Shown piece after piece: positions 31,328-42,657 of a DNA stretch of 64,000 bases. The notes under the pieces are model-generated. The model ran no database searches, was not told the origin of the DNA, and saw nothing but the letters and a program-made list of their open reading frames with translations. Position 1 is the first letter of the stretch. Each line of letters opens with the position of its first letter. Source of the DNA: Hydrangea macrophylla (Eukaryota; Streptophyta; Magnoliopsida; Cornales; Hydrangeaceae); the NCBI GenBank assembly GCA_033977485.1, contig CM066987.1, positions 86,150,588-86,214,587 of the forward strand, read 5' to 3'. The translations under genes were made by a program, and so were the position numbers.

Positions 31328-34300
31328 ATGGGCAATTAGCTGAATATCCCAAACCCCCATAGTAGAAATTGATTCCAAGGTTACTACCACTCACATCTTC
31401 CATATGTAAATCATAGCAGAGCGGATTTGTGACCACATATTCTGTGAGTTCTTGTGGATTTCTGAGGGTGTTTGCATTGTCCACAAATTTTATATCACGA
31501 AAATAACTTGATTTTCTGTAACCTTCAGAAGGAAAATGACCACTTCCCATTTGGGTTGTTGTGTGACGGCCTTGTGATCTACTATTTATTATCTCTCCAC
31601 CAAATTGTAAATAAGAGGCACCTTCTGCAAAACCTACGAATAAGGAACCGGGCCAGTATCCTATTGTGATGCCTTGCACTTGGAGCCACCAATTTCCACT
31701 TTGTTTGTCCTGGAAAAAAAAATGATATAGTAAGGTCATCTCCAATACTAAATGCTATATCTTCCATGTTAATGCTAATTTTTATTATTGTTATAGTGTC
31801 AAATGCTATAATTTTACATTTCTGCTCCAATGCTAAATGTTATATTTAACATTTCTACAGCCAAAAACCAGCCCAATAATTTTTTTCAAACCCAAAATAT
31901 GACTGTTGGGGGATAGCAGCTTGTTTGGCAGCTTCTATTTGGTCTGCTATATTTGAGAGCTTGTTTGACAATGCTATATTTTGGCAGCTCATTTGACATT
32001 ACATTGGAGCTCAATTATGCCAAAAGCCTTGTCAAATATGGGATAGCAGCTGCTATGGCAGCTGCATTGGAGATGGCCTAATATGCACAAACAGTGTTGT
32101 GGTACAATTAAACTGACCTCATTAATCCCCTGATGTAAGGTCAAAACTACAAGTATTTTTCTTGGATATGCAAAGTTACATTGACAACCCAGTCCAAGAT
32201 GGAACCTAGTGTTGGATAAAAAAGTGTTTTGGTCATGTTTAAGGGCTAATAAAAGTGGGACTCACTTAGAGTGGTCCTTGTGGATTTGTGTTCTCCTCCA
32301 TGAGGAGATGAAGTTTGGATATTCACATGTCCAAAACTATTGATGGGTAAATGAAAAATTAATGATCAATGGTTGCCCCATACAAGGAGTTGTTGAAATG
32401 AAAGAGGTTCACAATTCGCCTTGTCCCACATAGGAAAACTAGAAGTAGCCTTTAGTGTATTTATAAGGCTACTTCATGTTTTGGGTTTGGGCCCCAAGGG
32501 GTACCCAGTTTTGTGGAAGGGGGAGAACCTAAGGCCCTTTGGGTTTACTCCACACACGCGCGCGCCGTCGTCCGACTGGGTCGGGGTCGTGGGGGTGCGG
32601 TTGCAGCCCGCACAAAATATTTCTTTTTAGACCCCTCAAGTTTTGGTATTACAATTTTGTAATGGAGTGACCGTTGGAATTTCTGCACATGTTTAACATT
32701 GCAGAAACCTTTGGGATTTCTGGAAGAGTTACAGAACTCCAAAAGGTTATAGTTACAACTTTTGGAATTTCTGAAATGATGAATACACAAATATATTCCA
32801 ACTCTCCTTCAGTTTATACACACCTCTAACACAGTTTCACATACTGTTCTTCAAAGAGTTCCCCTTCCAGTTCCAATTTCAGAGAGAGAGAGATACTGAA
32901 CATATTTGGTTCGTCGGAGCAGTTGTACACTGTGCAAGTACTACTGCTAGAAGCCGCTGTATCCTGGGAGACAGACGCCGACGATTTCCTCAAGCACACC
33001 CGGTGAGGCGGTTAATCTGTTTTAAGGAAACTGTGAAAATTCACAGGCCTCGGTTTGATCTTATTTTTGTTATAGTTTTCTGTTATTGCTTTCTGTTTAT
33101 ATATTGTAATTCTGTTTTTGTTCAAGTTATATTTTCCAGATTGTAATCAAGAATCTGTTTTTGTTTTTCAATTGTATGAATGTAAATTTTTCCAACACCT
33201 AGCTATCAATTTAAATAATGTATAAAAAATTATCAAAATACTCCTAAGACAAATTATAATGTAATATTCTTTTAATTGCTATTATTCTTTTCTCTTTTTT
33301 TTTTTTCCTTTCCTTTATTTATTTCTTTAGAATTTTTTTTTATTTTTATTTTTGCAGAAAACACATGAAAAGGATAATTTATCAGTACAAAATTAGAAAT
33401 ATATTCTTTCAAATGTATGCTAGGGTAAAAAAATTTTATCTGAGTTGTATTGGTTTTGGCAAGGATAAAGTGGTCATTAAAATAAAAAGTTCAAATGGTC
33501 AACTATTAATTTGACTAACGGACGGGAAACGAATACTGTACTATAAAATACAAGGGAGGTCTGTGTGATTTATAGCACAAGGAAAGTTCATGTATTTTGA
33601 TCTTAAGTCGGGGGGAAGTCAACATAATTATTCAATGATTTGTTTGAGAAAGTAAAAAAATAGAAAGTACCATGTATATAGTTATGGCAAAGTCAGATGG
33701 GTCACCATTGTAGCTAGATACACCACTTATCGCCGACCCAATAGCAAATGCTTGATTTGTTTGCATAAAACCAGGACAATCTAGATCATAGCAACCTGTT
33801 CTGTATCCATCTCTCTGAGTCCCCACATCAAAGTCTTAATTAATCACATGAAATGTATAGCATATAAAATTCACAAAAAAAAAAAAAAAAATTAATAATA
33901 ATAATAAAAACAAAATAAAAATACAAATAAATATTGCAAGTGAACACCAAAAAATTTCAAGGTTTGGTTGTTCGAAAATTCAGTCGTGAATTAAAGGGAT
34001 GGGGAAGAAATTAAGAGAATTCTACGATACAACTATATATAGTGATTTTGTTGTACGATACAATTTAAATATATGGTTGAGAGGAAGTCATGTGTAAAGC
34101 TGCCTCCATTTAAATTTAATTTAGAAGTTGCTTTTGTCCCAAAAAATAAGAAATAAATACAAAAACTACTAGGTCCTAAACATCGTACCTAAGGTTCCAA
34201 AACATTGCGTTTAATTCTCAAAACATCTTACCAAAATCCAAAATTCTGCACCTTGCTCTCAAAACATCCTACCAAACTACTATGATACGACCATAATGGT

Positions 34301-37136
34301 TTATCCCAAAACATTGCACACATGATTCAAAACATTGACCCCAAGTCTCAAATATCGTCCCCATAATTAGGTTGTATGATATAATAGACGTATCATAGAA
34401 TTCTCCCAAAAATTATTGCTGCGTTTCGGAACGTACATGTGTGTAATATATATACACACATTTTGGTAGCATATGTATCAATATTTAGTATACTTAATGG
34501 ATATATTAAGAATAAAAATAATAGATTGGTGCAGATTTGAGTTAGAAATATATGAAAAAGTTGAGGAGCATTTGTTTCTGTCTACTCCCACTACATTTTC
34601 TGATTATGCAAAAATAACTGTCTCCAATTTAAAAACGAAAGCAAGTACGACATGCTTGTTTGAAAAGAAAAAAATTTATAACAAAGTGTATATCTAGAAT
34701 AAGATCAAAATGAATAATATAACAGAAATGATACTTGCACAGAATTTGTGCACAGAATTGATCAGGGCCACTCATTTCGGTGGTCCCCATCCCAAAATGT
34801 GTGGGAGCCACTGAAATGAGTGGCCCAGATCAATTCTGTGCACAAATTCTGTGCAATTTTCTGTGCATGTAGCATTACTGATAATATAATGCATTAATTT
34901 ATGTACGTAGGTGAGAATGCGTACAAAAAATGTCATTCCATAGACACCTATTTAATAGATTTTTAGTACTAGAGAACTTACTGTCCAGAATATGAAGAAT
35001 CGTGTCTGAGAATCACCATATCTGTGGGGATAAACCTAGAACCATAAAAAAAAAATATTCCAATCAACAATTTCATGTGTTGGTAAACAATTAATTTCTA
35101 ATGTTTTAAATCTTTTTTCACACAACACAAGAGAACACACACAAAGGCTTACCATCCAACCAGCCTCAATAGTATTTGCGCCTAGTTGAGTGTCTGAAAC
35201 AAGCCAGATTTGAGATAGACTAAATTCTATAGCCATCTCTGTTTTTGGATTCCAGACATTAATGGATGCATGTCCACCATAGAACTTGTCGTTGTTAATG
35301 ACCTGAGCTACGGCATACTAATCCACATACACATTAAATGAAATAATTTTTAGATATACATTATAAAAATGATTACGAATCAAAAAAAAAGTTGACATAT
35401 TGTCCAAAAATTTAATTAGAATGTTCTAAGGATCAAAATAGGCCGTGGCAGATCCAAGATAAACGGCTAGGGGGAGGGTTGGTTTGGTGTGTACGGAGGC
35501 ATAGAATCACACAGGGTTTTAAAGGTAGAACTCTTAAAGACGAAATTTTTTAAGTCTATTTGTAATTATACCATTACGTGCAAAGTATCACTTTTTGCGA
35601 TAATTAGTGCTAATTTATTATTGTAATTTGAAAAGCTCGGAATTATAGGAAACCAATTTGGGTTGAGTTAAACATGAATTTGGCAAAAATATATATATAT
35701 ATATATATACAGAGATTCTCTAAAGAGGGCCACCTCTCTTTATTAAAGAGAGGACCTCTGTTTTGGCCGTTGGATTGTGTTTAAAAACTGTGAAATGACA
35801 AAACTGCCATTAATGAAAACATGATCCTACGATCAAAACAGAGGTCCTCTCTTTAACAAAGAGAGGGCGCCCTCTTTAGAGCCTGACTGTATATATATAT
35901 ATATATTTTTATACTTGTTTAACTCATTAGCTAAATGGAGAGAATGAAATGACTGTAATACCCCCAACATGACTATACCAACTTTAACTTGATTAGGAAA
36001 CAGTGTGGAATATTCTGGAGCGTGTCTCGCGAGCCTGATTTGACTATGCCTGAACGGACCGTGCTTACGCGGTCGTCCCGACCTGCTGGTCGGGTCGTGG
36101 ATGAACCGCTCGGGAGGCCTCGGGTAGAGACCAAACTGCCCGGGCTGATGCTTATCCAAGGAACTGTATATGATTTGACTGAGATAGGGGTCGGCCATTG
36201 AGTGGAACCGCTCGATAATAGGATAGAGACAATTTTGGGCATATCACCCCATATATAAATATATGTGTCTATGTATATGTAATTTATTTGAGGTGTATGA
36301 AAGAGTGATTAAACCTTGAAATTTTACCTCATGTACAGGGTTTCCAAGTTGTTGGAGGCTCTGATTTAGATCTGTTCTGCTTAAGCTTGATGGAACACCT
36401 CGACGATAATAATCACGTTTTGGAGTGCGTCTAATGGGGACTGTTCCTTCTGGGCACTTTCCAGTTTTATGCCAAATCTGAGTAAGCTCACTTTGAGAAC
36501 TGTTTGGCTTGGTTCCATTTGGATATGAGTTTGGTTTCAGCTGTTCAGAATCATGACCCCACAAACGAGTCAGTACCAAATAGAGAACAAAAAAATTGGG
36601 AATTTTAATTTTGATTTGGTTTCCGTAAAACCAATCCAGAAAATGATTTAATTCCAAGGGATGGACCAAGTGGGACAGCCGATCGATCACAGAAGGGGCG
36701 GCCTCCTATTTACTACGAGAAGGTAAGGTAGATTTTTGGCCCTGTTTGAAATTCCAAGGCATAGACCAATTGGGAATTAGTTTTTTTCTTTTTTGTTTTT
36801 TTCCTCACTTTTATTTGGTAAGAAAAGTAAGGAGAATTACCTTTTCGTCAAATGTAAGAAAAAAAACGTTTAGGTTAAGGTTAATCAATGATTGGAACAG
36901 GTAACCAATTACTGGGGTAAATATTCAATACAATGGGTATAGCTTATATGTGGACACATCTTTTTTTTTTAAAGAGAGCATTTTTATGGGTCCCTTAGAT
37001 TTTAGTCCTTCATTGTATTAGTATCTAGAAATTGATCCATTCTATAAGTCAATTTAAAAATTAGTCCCTCACCTATTTTGAGGACCAAAATACCCCTACT
37101 ACCATAAATCAAGTTTTGAAATTCAAAATCCATATT

Positions 37137-37173
<37 letters not shown>

Positions 37174-37251
37174 GAGTGATTTAAAAGAGAATTTAATAAT
37201 TACACCAAACTCCCATAAATCATAGTTTTTAAATTCAAAAAACTGATTTGT

Positions 37252-37292
<41 letters not shown>

Positions 37293-38975
37293 AATTAACA
37301 AAGAAATTTCTTACCAAATAAAACAAATTTCTCACCATATTTTTCTATTACAGTGAGAAATTTCTCACCCTTTTTTCCTAACCCAATTAAAACAAATTTC
37401 TCACCTTCAAAACTAAAAAAATAAAAATCCACACGTCGTGAGAAATTTCTCACACTGTTGATATTTCTCACCAAAAATAAAATATCATTTCTCACTAATC
37501 ATAAATGAGAAAGTACAGTATATGTTATGGTGAGAAATTCTCACCAAATAAAGGAGAGAGAAATATGGATTTGATGAGAAAATTTCTCACCCAAAAAAAA
37601 AAAAAATCACTGACCATCATTGGAAGAGTTTAGAGCAATGGAAACGCCGTCTACATATATAGATTTGAAACCCATGTGAATAGATTTGAAAAGGAGAGGA
37701 GAGAGATAGAGATATATATATAGAGAGAGATACATATAGGCAGATATTGTAAAAGAGAGGAGAAAGAGAAACCCATCTCCTAATCTCACTAACCATTCTG
37801 GAGATAGAGATAAATATAGAGAGAGATGATGCAATTAATTGGTAGTAAAGGAGAGGAGAGAGAGAGAGATCGTGAGATGAGAGAGAGAGAGAGATAATTG
37901 CATTTCATTATTGCCCTAATCAATTTGAAAATCCTAAATTTAAGTTGATGAGATATATATAGATATATATATATATATGTAGTGATGAGGATAATATTGT
38001 CCATAAAAAATACACAGATTGGGGGGAAGGGACTAATTTTTATATTTCTTAACAATTAAGGATGAATTTTAGAGTTTAAAAAGTCAAATACACTAAATCT
38101 TTTTTTGACCCATTATGAGGGATTAAATCTTATAATTCTACATTTTTATTCACTCTAGGCTCTACTGGGTGACATGTGTCTGAGGCCTGTCTGAGTAATA
38201 GGTGACCAAAAATTGTAGGGCCAAAATGTTCTCTTTCTTGAGATTAGAATTGCCATGTGCTTGAATTAATTAATAGTGATCTCTTATTGGTTTGTGATAC
38301 TATGTTATTAAAATAACTGTTGTAACAAATATATTCGCCTATTATTGGTTGGAGCAGCTCACTCGGATTCGGGAAGAATCTCATTTTTTGGTAACTACCG
38401 TAATTTTATTAATGTTGTTTGGCTATTGTCAGTATTTTGGTCTGATAAATCTATCACTTTTCCCTTGCAATGTTTGACTCAAGTGAATTTAATTAATGCA
38501 AGAATTAATAATCTCTGCACATTATGGGAAAATAATCATACCTGTTTACAAATTCTTAAAAGAAACTACCTTAACTCGAAATTAGAAATGATTCAATTGT
38601 GTTTAAAATTAGCTTATAATGTACAAAAGAACTAAATTAGGAATTAAAACCTGTATACTCTTCACAAGTGGATGATCATAAGTCGGCTGTTTATGGATAT
38701 GGACACAATCAATTATATCTCCATCTTCACTCTGTATAAAATCAAATAAAGCATCAACCACACATACACACACAAATATATACATACACACACACACACA
38801 CTTATATACATATATATAGAGAGAGAACCAAATGTGAAATGACCTCTATAGTTTTGATTGCTCCATTCAATTTTTGAACGGCAACATGTGTACCTTCAAT
38901 GAGTCTACAACTCAGCAAGCACACAACTGCTATGGAGAAGAGCATAAAATTTGTGACATCAACTTTATGAGCCAT
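31326..38975 (-). CDS. Neprosin-family glutamic peptidase precursor, 7 exons, 390 aa
   Basis: Secreted plant peptidase of the neprosin (DUF239) family. Exons: 38844-38975, 38651-38731, 36328-36540, 35153-35317, 34982-35035, 33671-33814, 31326-31709. All have GT-AG borders and all six introns are phase 0. Residues 1-28 form a signal peptide (MLFSIAVVCLLSC). Residues 30-140 are the propeptide (DCVHIHKQPTYDHP; CPEGTVPIRRT). The neprosin domain follows: YAVAQVINNDKFYGGHASINVWNP, IEAGW, YGDSQTRFF, TGCYDLDCPGF, TQMGSGHFP and a NFYYGGLGYSANCP end. Glu193 (IEAGW) and Glu302 (GGEI) are 109 apart, as are the catalytic Glu188 and Glu297 of Nepenthes neprosin, so the dyad seems present. Length is normal for the family and no lesion was found. 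Expression and substrate are unknown; exon 1 with signal peptide is the least certain part. Confidence 0.92.
31734..32078. mobile_element. Tourist-like (PIF/Harbinger) MITE in intron 6
   Basis: Terminal inverted repeats GGTCATCTCCAAT (left) and GGCCATCTCCAAT (right, reversed), flanked by TAA at 31731-31733 and 32079-32081. 345 bp, no ORF, GCTATATT and GGCAGC repeats inside. Its left end is 25 bp from the splice acceptor of exon 7. Confidence 0.85.
32210..33197 (+). mobile_element. Copia-type solo LTR in intron 6, 988 bp
   Basis: Begins TGTTGGATAA and ends TTTTTCCAACA, with TTGGA/TCCAA inverted tips usual in Ty1/copia. Flanked by CCTAG at 32205-32209 and 33198-33202. A TATTTATAAGG box near 32457 places its promoter on the plus strand, antisense to the host gene. 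No internal region remains. Confidence 0.9.
34727..34876. mobile_element. Foldback MITE in intron 5
   Basis: About 150 bp that folds almost end to end: TTGCACAGAATTTGTGCACAGAATTGATC...GGCCACTCATTTC faces GAAATGAGTGGCC...GATCAATTCTGTGCACAAATTCTGTGC. Tips ATGATACTTGCACAG and ATGCTACATGCACAG. Family not assigned; target duplication unclear. Confidence 0.75.
35709..35891. mobile_element. Micron-like MITE in intron 3, inverted copy
   Basis: Same family as 30755-31293, opposite orientation, inserted in a (TA)n tract (35688-35708 and 35891-35908). It starts ACAGAGATTCTCTAAAGAGGGCC and ends GAGCCTGACTGT. Hairpins CCTCTCTTTATTAAAGAGAGG are intact. Confidence 0.8.
35950..36260. repeat. Dispersed repeat in intron 3 (second copy of 29170-29470)
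   Basis: Shares GGAAAC-GTGTGGAATATTC, CTGGTCGGGTCGTGG and AACCGCTCGGGAGGC with the copy downstream of the gene. GC content is well above that of the surrounding intron. No ORF, no terminal repeats found. Confidence 0.65.
36541..38650. other. Intron 2 of neprosin gene: microsatellites and simple repeats
   Basis: 2.1 kb. Contains (TA)n at 37141-37166 and 37253-37268, GA-rich tracts (37269-37291, 37680-37900), two copies of an ACCATAAATCA...AAATTCAAAA segment at 37100 and 37205, and the GTGAGAAATTTCTCAC array at 37311-37593. No coding exon seen. Confidence 0.6.
37311..37593. repeat. GTGAGAAATTTCTCAC palindrome array
   Basis: About nine full or half copies of a 16-bp perfect palindrome in 280 bp; exact copies at 37353-37368 and 37438-37453, near-perfect at 37533 and 37577. 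Spacing is irregular. The centre AGAAATTTCT fits nGAAnnTTCn, the minimal heat-shock-element pair. Confidence 0.85.
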
Positions 38976-39013
38976 TGAAGTTCAATGTGTGGGAGATGCA
39001 AATGTCTCTTGCA

Positions 39014-39020
39014 TTATATA
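39014..39020 (-). promoter_or_regulatory. TATA box of neprosin gene
   Basis: Minus strand TATATAA inside GTCTATATAATGCAAG, 39 bp upstream of the start codon. With usual TATA spacing the 5' UTR would be only about 10-15 bases. Confidence 0.6.
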
Positions 39021-39101
39021 GACAAATTCATATTACTACTAATTTCCAAAGACTGAAGACTCGTCTAGCTTCTAATTTCTTGGGTAACCAAAGTATCTTA
39101 A

Positions 39102-39483
39102 TCAAGGATGAATCTAGGGGGGACCGAGCTAGGCGACCGACCTCCTAGATTTGAAAAAAAAAAAACACATAATTATATATACTAATATTATTCGAAAATA
39201 CACATTAAATATATATACACACACCCCCCGGTTAGAATTTTTTTTTTTTTAAAAACTAATGTGTATATGTAACTTTTGAAAAAGTTTGGTGTTTGTTTAT
39301 AAATATAAATTATAAAAGTAATTTACAAAGTACTCCACCCCAAATTACACCATACCTTGTTGATTCAAATAGTTTGTATTGATCTCTCCTTATGTATCTA
39401 TCTCGTTATCTTTTCTTATCTCATTATCTCCCGTGTGCCTTCGCTCTCCCTAGACTAGACTAGATTCCTAGATCCGTCCTTGA
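39102..39483. mobile_element. Small TIR element in the neprosin upstream region
   Basis: Inverted ends TCAAGGATGAATCTAGG (left) and TCAAGGACGGATCTAGG (right, reversed), flanked by TCTTAA at 39096-39101 and 39484-39489. 382 bp, AT-rich, no transposase. It lies about 80 bp beyond the TATA box. Superfamily not assigned. Confidence 0.75.
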
Positions 39484-39680
39484 TCTTAATCAATTGAAAA
39501 TTCTATGCACGTACATTTTCAAAGAAAAATGTAGGGTTAATAACACTCACCTCCCATCATGAATGACACCTAATTACACGCCTTTCTTCGTAAAATTGAA
39601 ATTACTCTGAGTTCCATTAAGGTTTGGGGTTGAGTAACCCTTGCCTCTCACCCGTTAGTCAAAAATGTTATATTAACTAT

Positions 39681-41118
39681 TGTTTGCACCTAAAAAATAC
39701 ATTTTTTAAATTATAAAATTGGTAGAGGCCGATTGAGATTTTTAATCGGACTCATGAGACCAATGGAAAAAATTAACGGCTAAGTGACTGGTTTCTTGCC
39801 ATCGGGCTGATTATTATTTGATCGGGCTTCACTCTATCGGGCTCATCACCATTTTATCGGGCTGCTACATAAAGTGGGCCCTGCTTTAATATGGTTGTAT
39901 TGTATCGCCATCGGGCTAGCACCCTTGCTCACTCGGACTGTTCACTCTTTGATCGGGCTGACTAATACATAAATTCGGACTTACAGACCGATTGTGTAAA
40001 TTGTTGAAACGTGGTAGGGCCAAGTCATAGTGCTCGGGCTAAATAAAATATCTTTGATCGGGTTGACTACCTCCGGACTAACCATTATTTAATCGGGCTT
40101 GGCTTCATTCTATCGGGCTATACATGGTATGTGCATATATATTGAGTGCCACTGTGAGTTGGTTGGACCATGCAATGTTAAATTGGGACGTGGGGGGCAC
40201 TTGGCGATTAGTGTCTACACCACAGCTATCGGGCTTACATATGTTCAGACTGCCATCTTATTTTGACAGTATCATTTGAGTTTGGCAATATACTTAGGTT
40301 GGCATCTTATTCGGTGGCTTATGGAAGCAATCTAATCACTTTGGAAAGTTTCTCTATCCCTACAAATTCTCCCATGTGATATATATTAATATTATCACTT
40401 ATGATAATATCAATCAGATTATGGGAAGATAATATCAATCAATTATTGTGTATATCTTTTGCTTGGAAGGAAAGTCAGCCGAACCAAGCCAATATTGAGA
40501 CCAGATTCAAGCTGTATATATATATGGGTATATATATATATTTCGCAGATAATTATGGAGGATTATTATCAAGAGCAGTTTATGGAGATAAATCTGGTAA
40601 AGTTTACCAGCTTATTATTCATATCAAAATTCCTACCTTATCTAGGAGACCTCCATGGCCGCTATAAATATAACAGGCAGGCCAAGCTGCAAAGGACCCC
40701 ACGTCACTTCAACAAAACGCATTCAAAAAGCATCCCAAAGCATTCTACAATGCATTCTTAGTTTTTAGGCAAATAAAAGTGTTCCTTTTATTTTTAGGCT
40801 TTCTTAGTTTTATTACAATCTCTTGTAATCTTTCCTACTTTCTATTAAATAAAATATGCATTTTATTTAATTCTTTTTTCTTCATCACTTGTATGGCTTG
40901 TGCGCTTCAGTACTGTCATAGTTGTATGGCTTGTGCGCTTTAGTACTGTAATAGGATCTTAGGCCAAGGGTACTTTCCTACTTGGCCATCACAATCGTTT
41001 TGTTAGAAGTCAGATTCCATAAGCCTTGAGTAGCACTCACTCAAGAAATATAGGAACTTAGTTTGCACACACCGAGCCCGTTAGGCTCTGGCACGCCTGA
41101 GTAAATTACAAGCAAACA
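39681..41118 (+). repeat. 5' LTR of non-autonomous LTR element, 1,438 bp
   Basis: Begins TGTTTGCACC and ends AAGCAAACA. Pairs with 42658-44102 at roughly 96-98% identity. ATCGGGCT occurs nine times exactly between about 39797 and 40240, with several variants. GCTATAAATATAAC near 40660 is the likely TATA box. A GTATGGCTTGTGCGCTT segment is duplicated near 40892 and 40923. Confidence 0.9.
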
Positions 41119-41120
41119 AT

Positions 41121-41140
41121 TTGGCACGCCCGGTGGGACC
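41121..41140 (+). other. Primer-binding site
   Basis: TTGGCACGCCCGGTGGGACC starts two bases after the LTR. It is a primer-site type I associate with plant Ty3/gypsy elements; I do not assign the tRNA. Confidence 0.65.
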
Positions 41141-41145
41141 GCCAA

Positions 41146-42274
41146 GTGATGAGCCATGCATACACTGAAGCATGGCTATACTTCTACAACAACCAGATTG
41201 GTTGGCGAAATGAGTCAATACGCCAACTTCGCGAAGAAATCTATCGTCTCTACAACGATGGATATTGGAATGAAACTGGTCACCTTTATAATGAGATAGA
41301 CCGTTTTGAGGCCGACATGCGATTTTTTAATCAAGAAATCGGCCTCCTCAAAGCTTCAAGTGGAGTTGATGAACCGCCGCCCGAGGAAAATTCATTCATG
41401 TCTCTAGACGATTTTCTATACGGTGACTGGCAAAAGAATCTAGTTTGCGACAACATTCTTCGTGCTCTTGAAGATATGAAGTCGCACTCGAGAGAACAGC
41501 AGGCAAAGCTTAGCCGGTTTGAAGAAGACACGAAAGCAAGCCTGGCAATACTGGAGGCTCAAGGGCAAAAGATCGAGCAATTCTTAAAGTCACGACAACG
41601 GCCCGAGAAGGCCGATGTTATCACTCTAAATCAAGAGACCGATGTCTCTGGTCATCTTGATTCTACGCCGTCCGAGCCGCTCGGGGGGCAAGACGACGAA
41701 AAAATAATTAAAGAGTCGAATAATCTTATTTCAGCCATAGAGCTTCTCACCGACGTTGAAGAAGACGACGAAGCACTCGGGGGGGCAAATTCAAGATGAG
41801 CCTCACAACTATGTTGAGGCCGAAGAAGAAGAGTGTGATAGGCCGAGTGATCGTGTATCGGCCATAGAGCCTCCTAATGATGAGGAGGACGATGATGAAG
41901 ACCCCATTATTGACGAAGAAATCGACGATGAAGCGCTCGGGGGGCAAGCTTCACAGAGACCGATTGAAACTAAATCGGTCCATAAAGTTTTTAAAAATAT
42001 TCCTTTGAGGAAACTCAGCCTCAAGGAATTGTTCAAATATATCGGTCTCTTTGTAGTGACCGATTATTATTTTTATTTTAAGCCAATTAATTATTTGGCT
42101 TGGGTTGATCTACATCCACGATGGCTGTGTGGATGTCACCAAAAATTGAAGGTTATTTGGTGGCTATTTTTACCACAGTGGTACTACCGAGGAAGACTGA
42201 AAGGTGCTGAAGATCAGACTGAATTAATTCAGTCAGTAGGCTATTCGGACTCACAAGATCGAAAGCAAGAATAA
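41146..42274 (+). CDS. Unrecognised element-encoded acidic coiled-coil protein, one frameshift
   Basis: I do not recognise this protein. ORF 41146-41799 (217 codons) starts five bases after the primer site. It has a WRNESIRQLREEIYRLYNDG region, long heptad-like helices (residues of about 20-65 and 110-145) and acidic repeats ending EALGG or EPLGGQ. The end overlaps a second ORF (41756-42274) in the +1 frame which continues the acidic repeats (EALGGQ again) and finishes with aromatic, membrane-like stretches (YIGLFVVTDYYFYFKPINYLAW; VIWWLFLPQWYY). At 41779-41785 the CTCGGGGGGGCA run has seven Gs where two sister repeats have six, so a one-base insertion split one original ORF. No gag, zinc knuckle or pol motif is present. 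Confidence 0.6.
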
Positions 42275-42645
42275 TAATATAAATAAATAAAGAATGTTGG
42301 AAGGATGCTTGGGATGCTGAATCGGACATAGAGGCCGATGGTATAGTGTCAAAAGTACGTGTATAACAATCAAGTGGTGAAGCCCGATTGCAGTAGGTTG
42401 TTCCAGAGTAACTACATGTCTCAGTCATGCTACACTGAGGTATTACATATGGTGAGCCCGATGAAAAGAAAATACATGACCCTCTTTTGTCCTCACTCAG
42501 TTTATTTGAAAGAGGGGCGTTACATGATAGTTGCAACAATTACAATCGGTCTCATAGGCAAGACCGATACCAAATTTTATGGAATAATCGGGCTTCAGGT
42601 AAAATATGGCCATTCAAAATTTCACTTGCTTTTATTTTAAACGGT

Positions 42646-42657
42646 CAGGGGGGCAAT
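42646..42657 (+). other. Polypurine tract
   Basis: CAGGGGGGCAAT directly before the 3' LTR start TGTTTGCACC. Confidence 0.75.

Noticed and set aside
36328..36690. 148-codon ORF running past exon 3 as a separate gene
   Set aside because: The conserved neprosin propeptide starts at the splice acceptor at 36540; the upstream part has no similarity.
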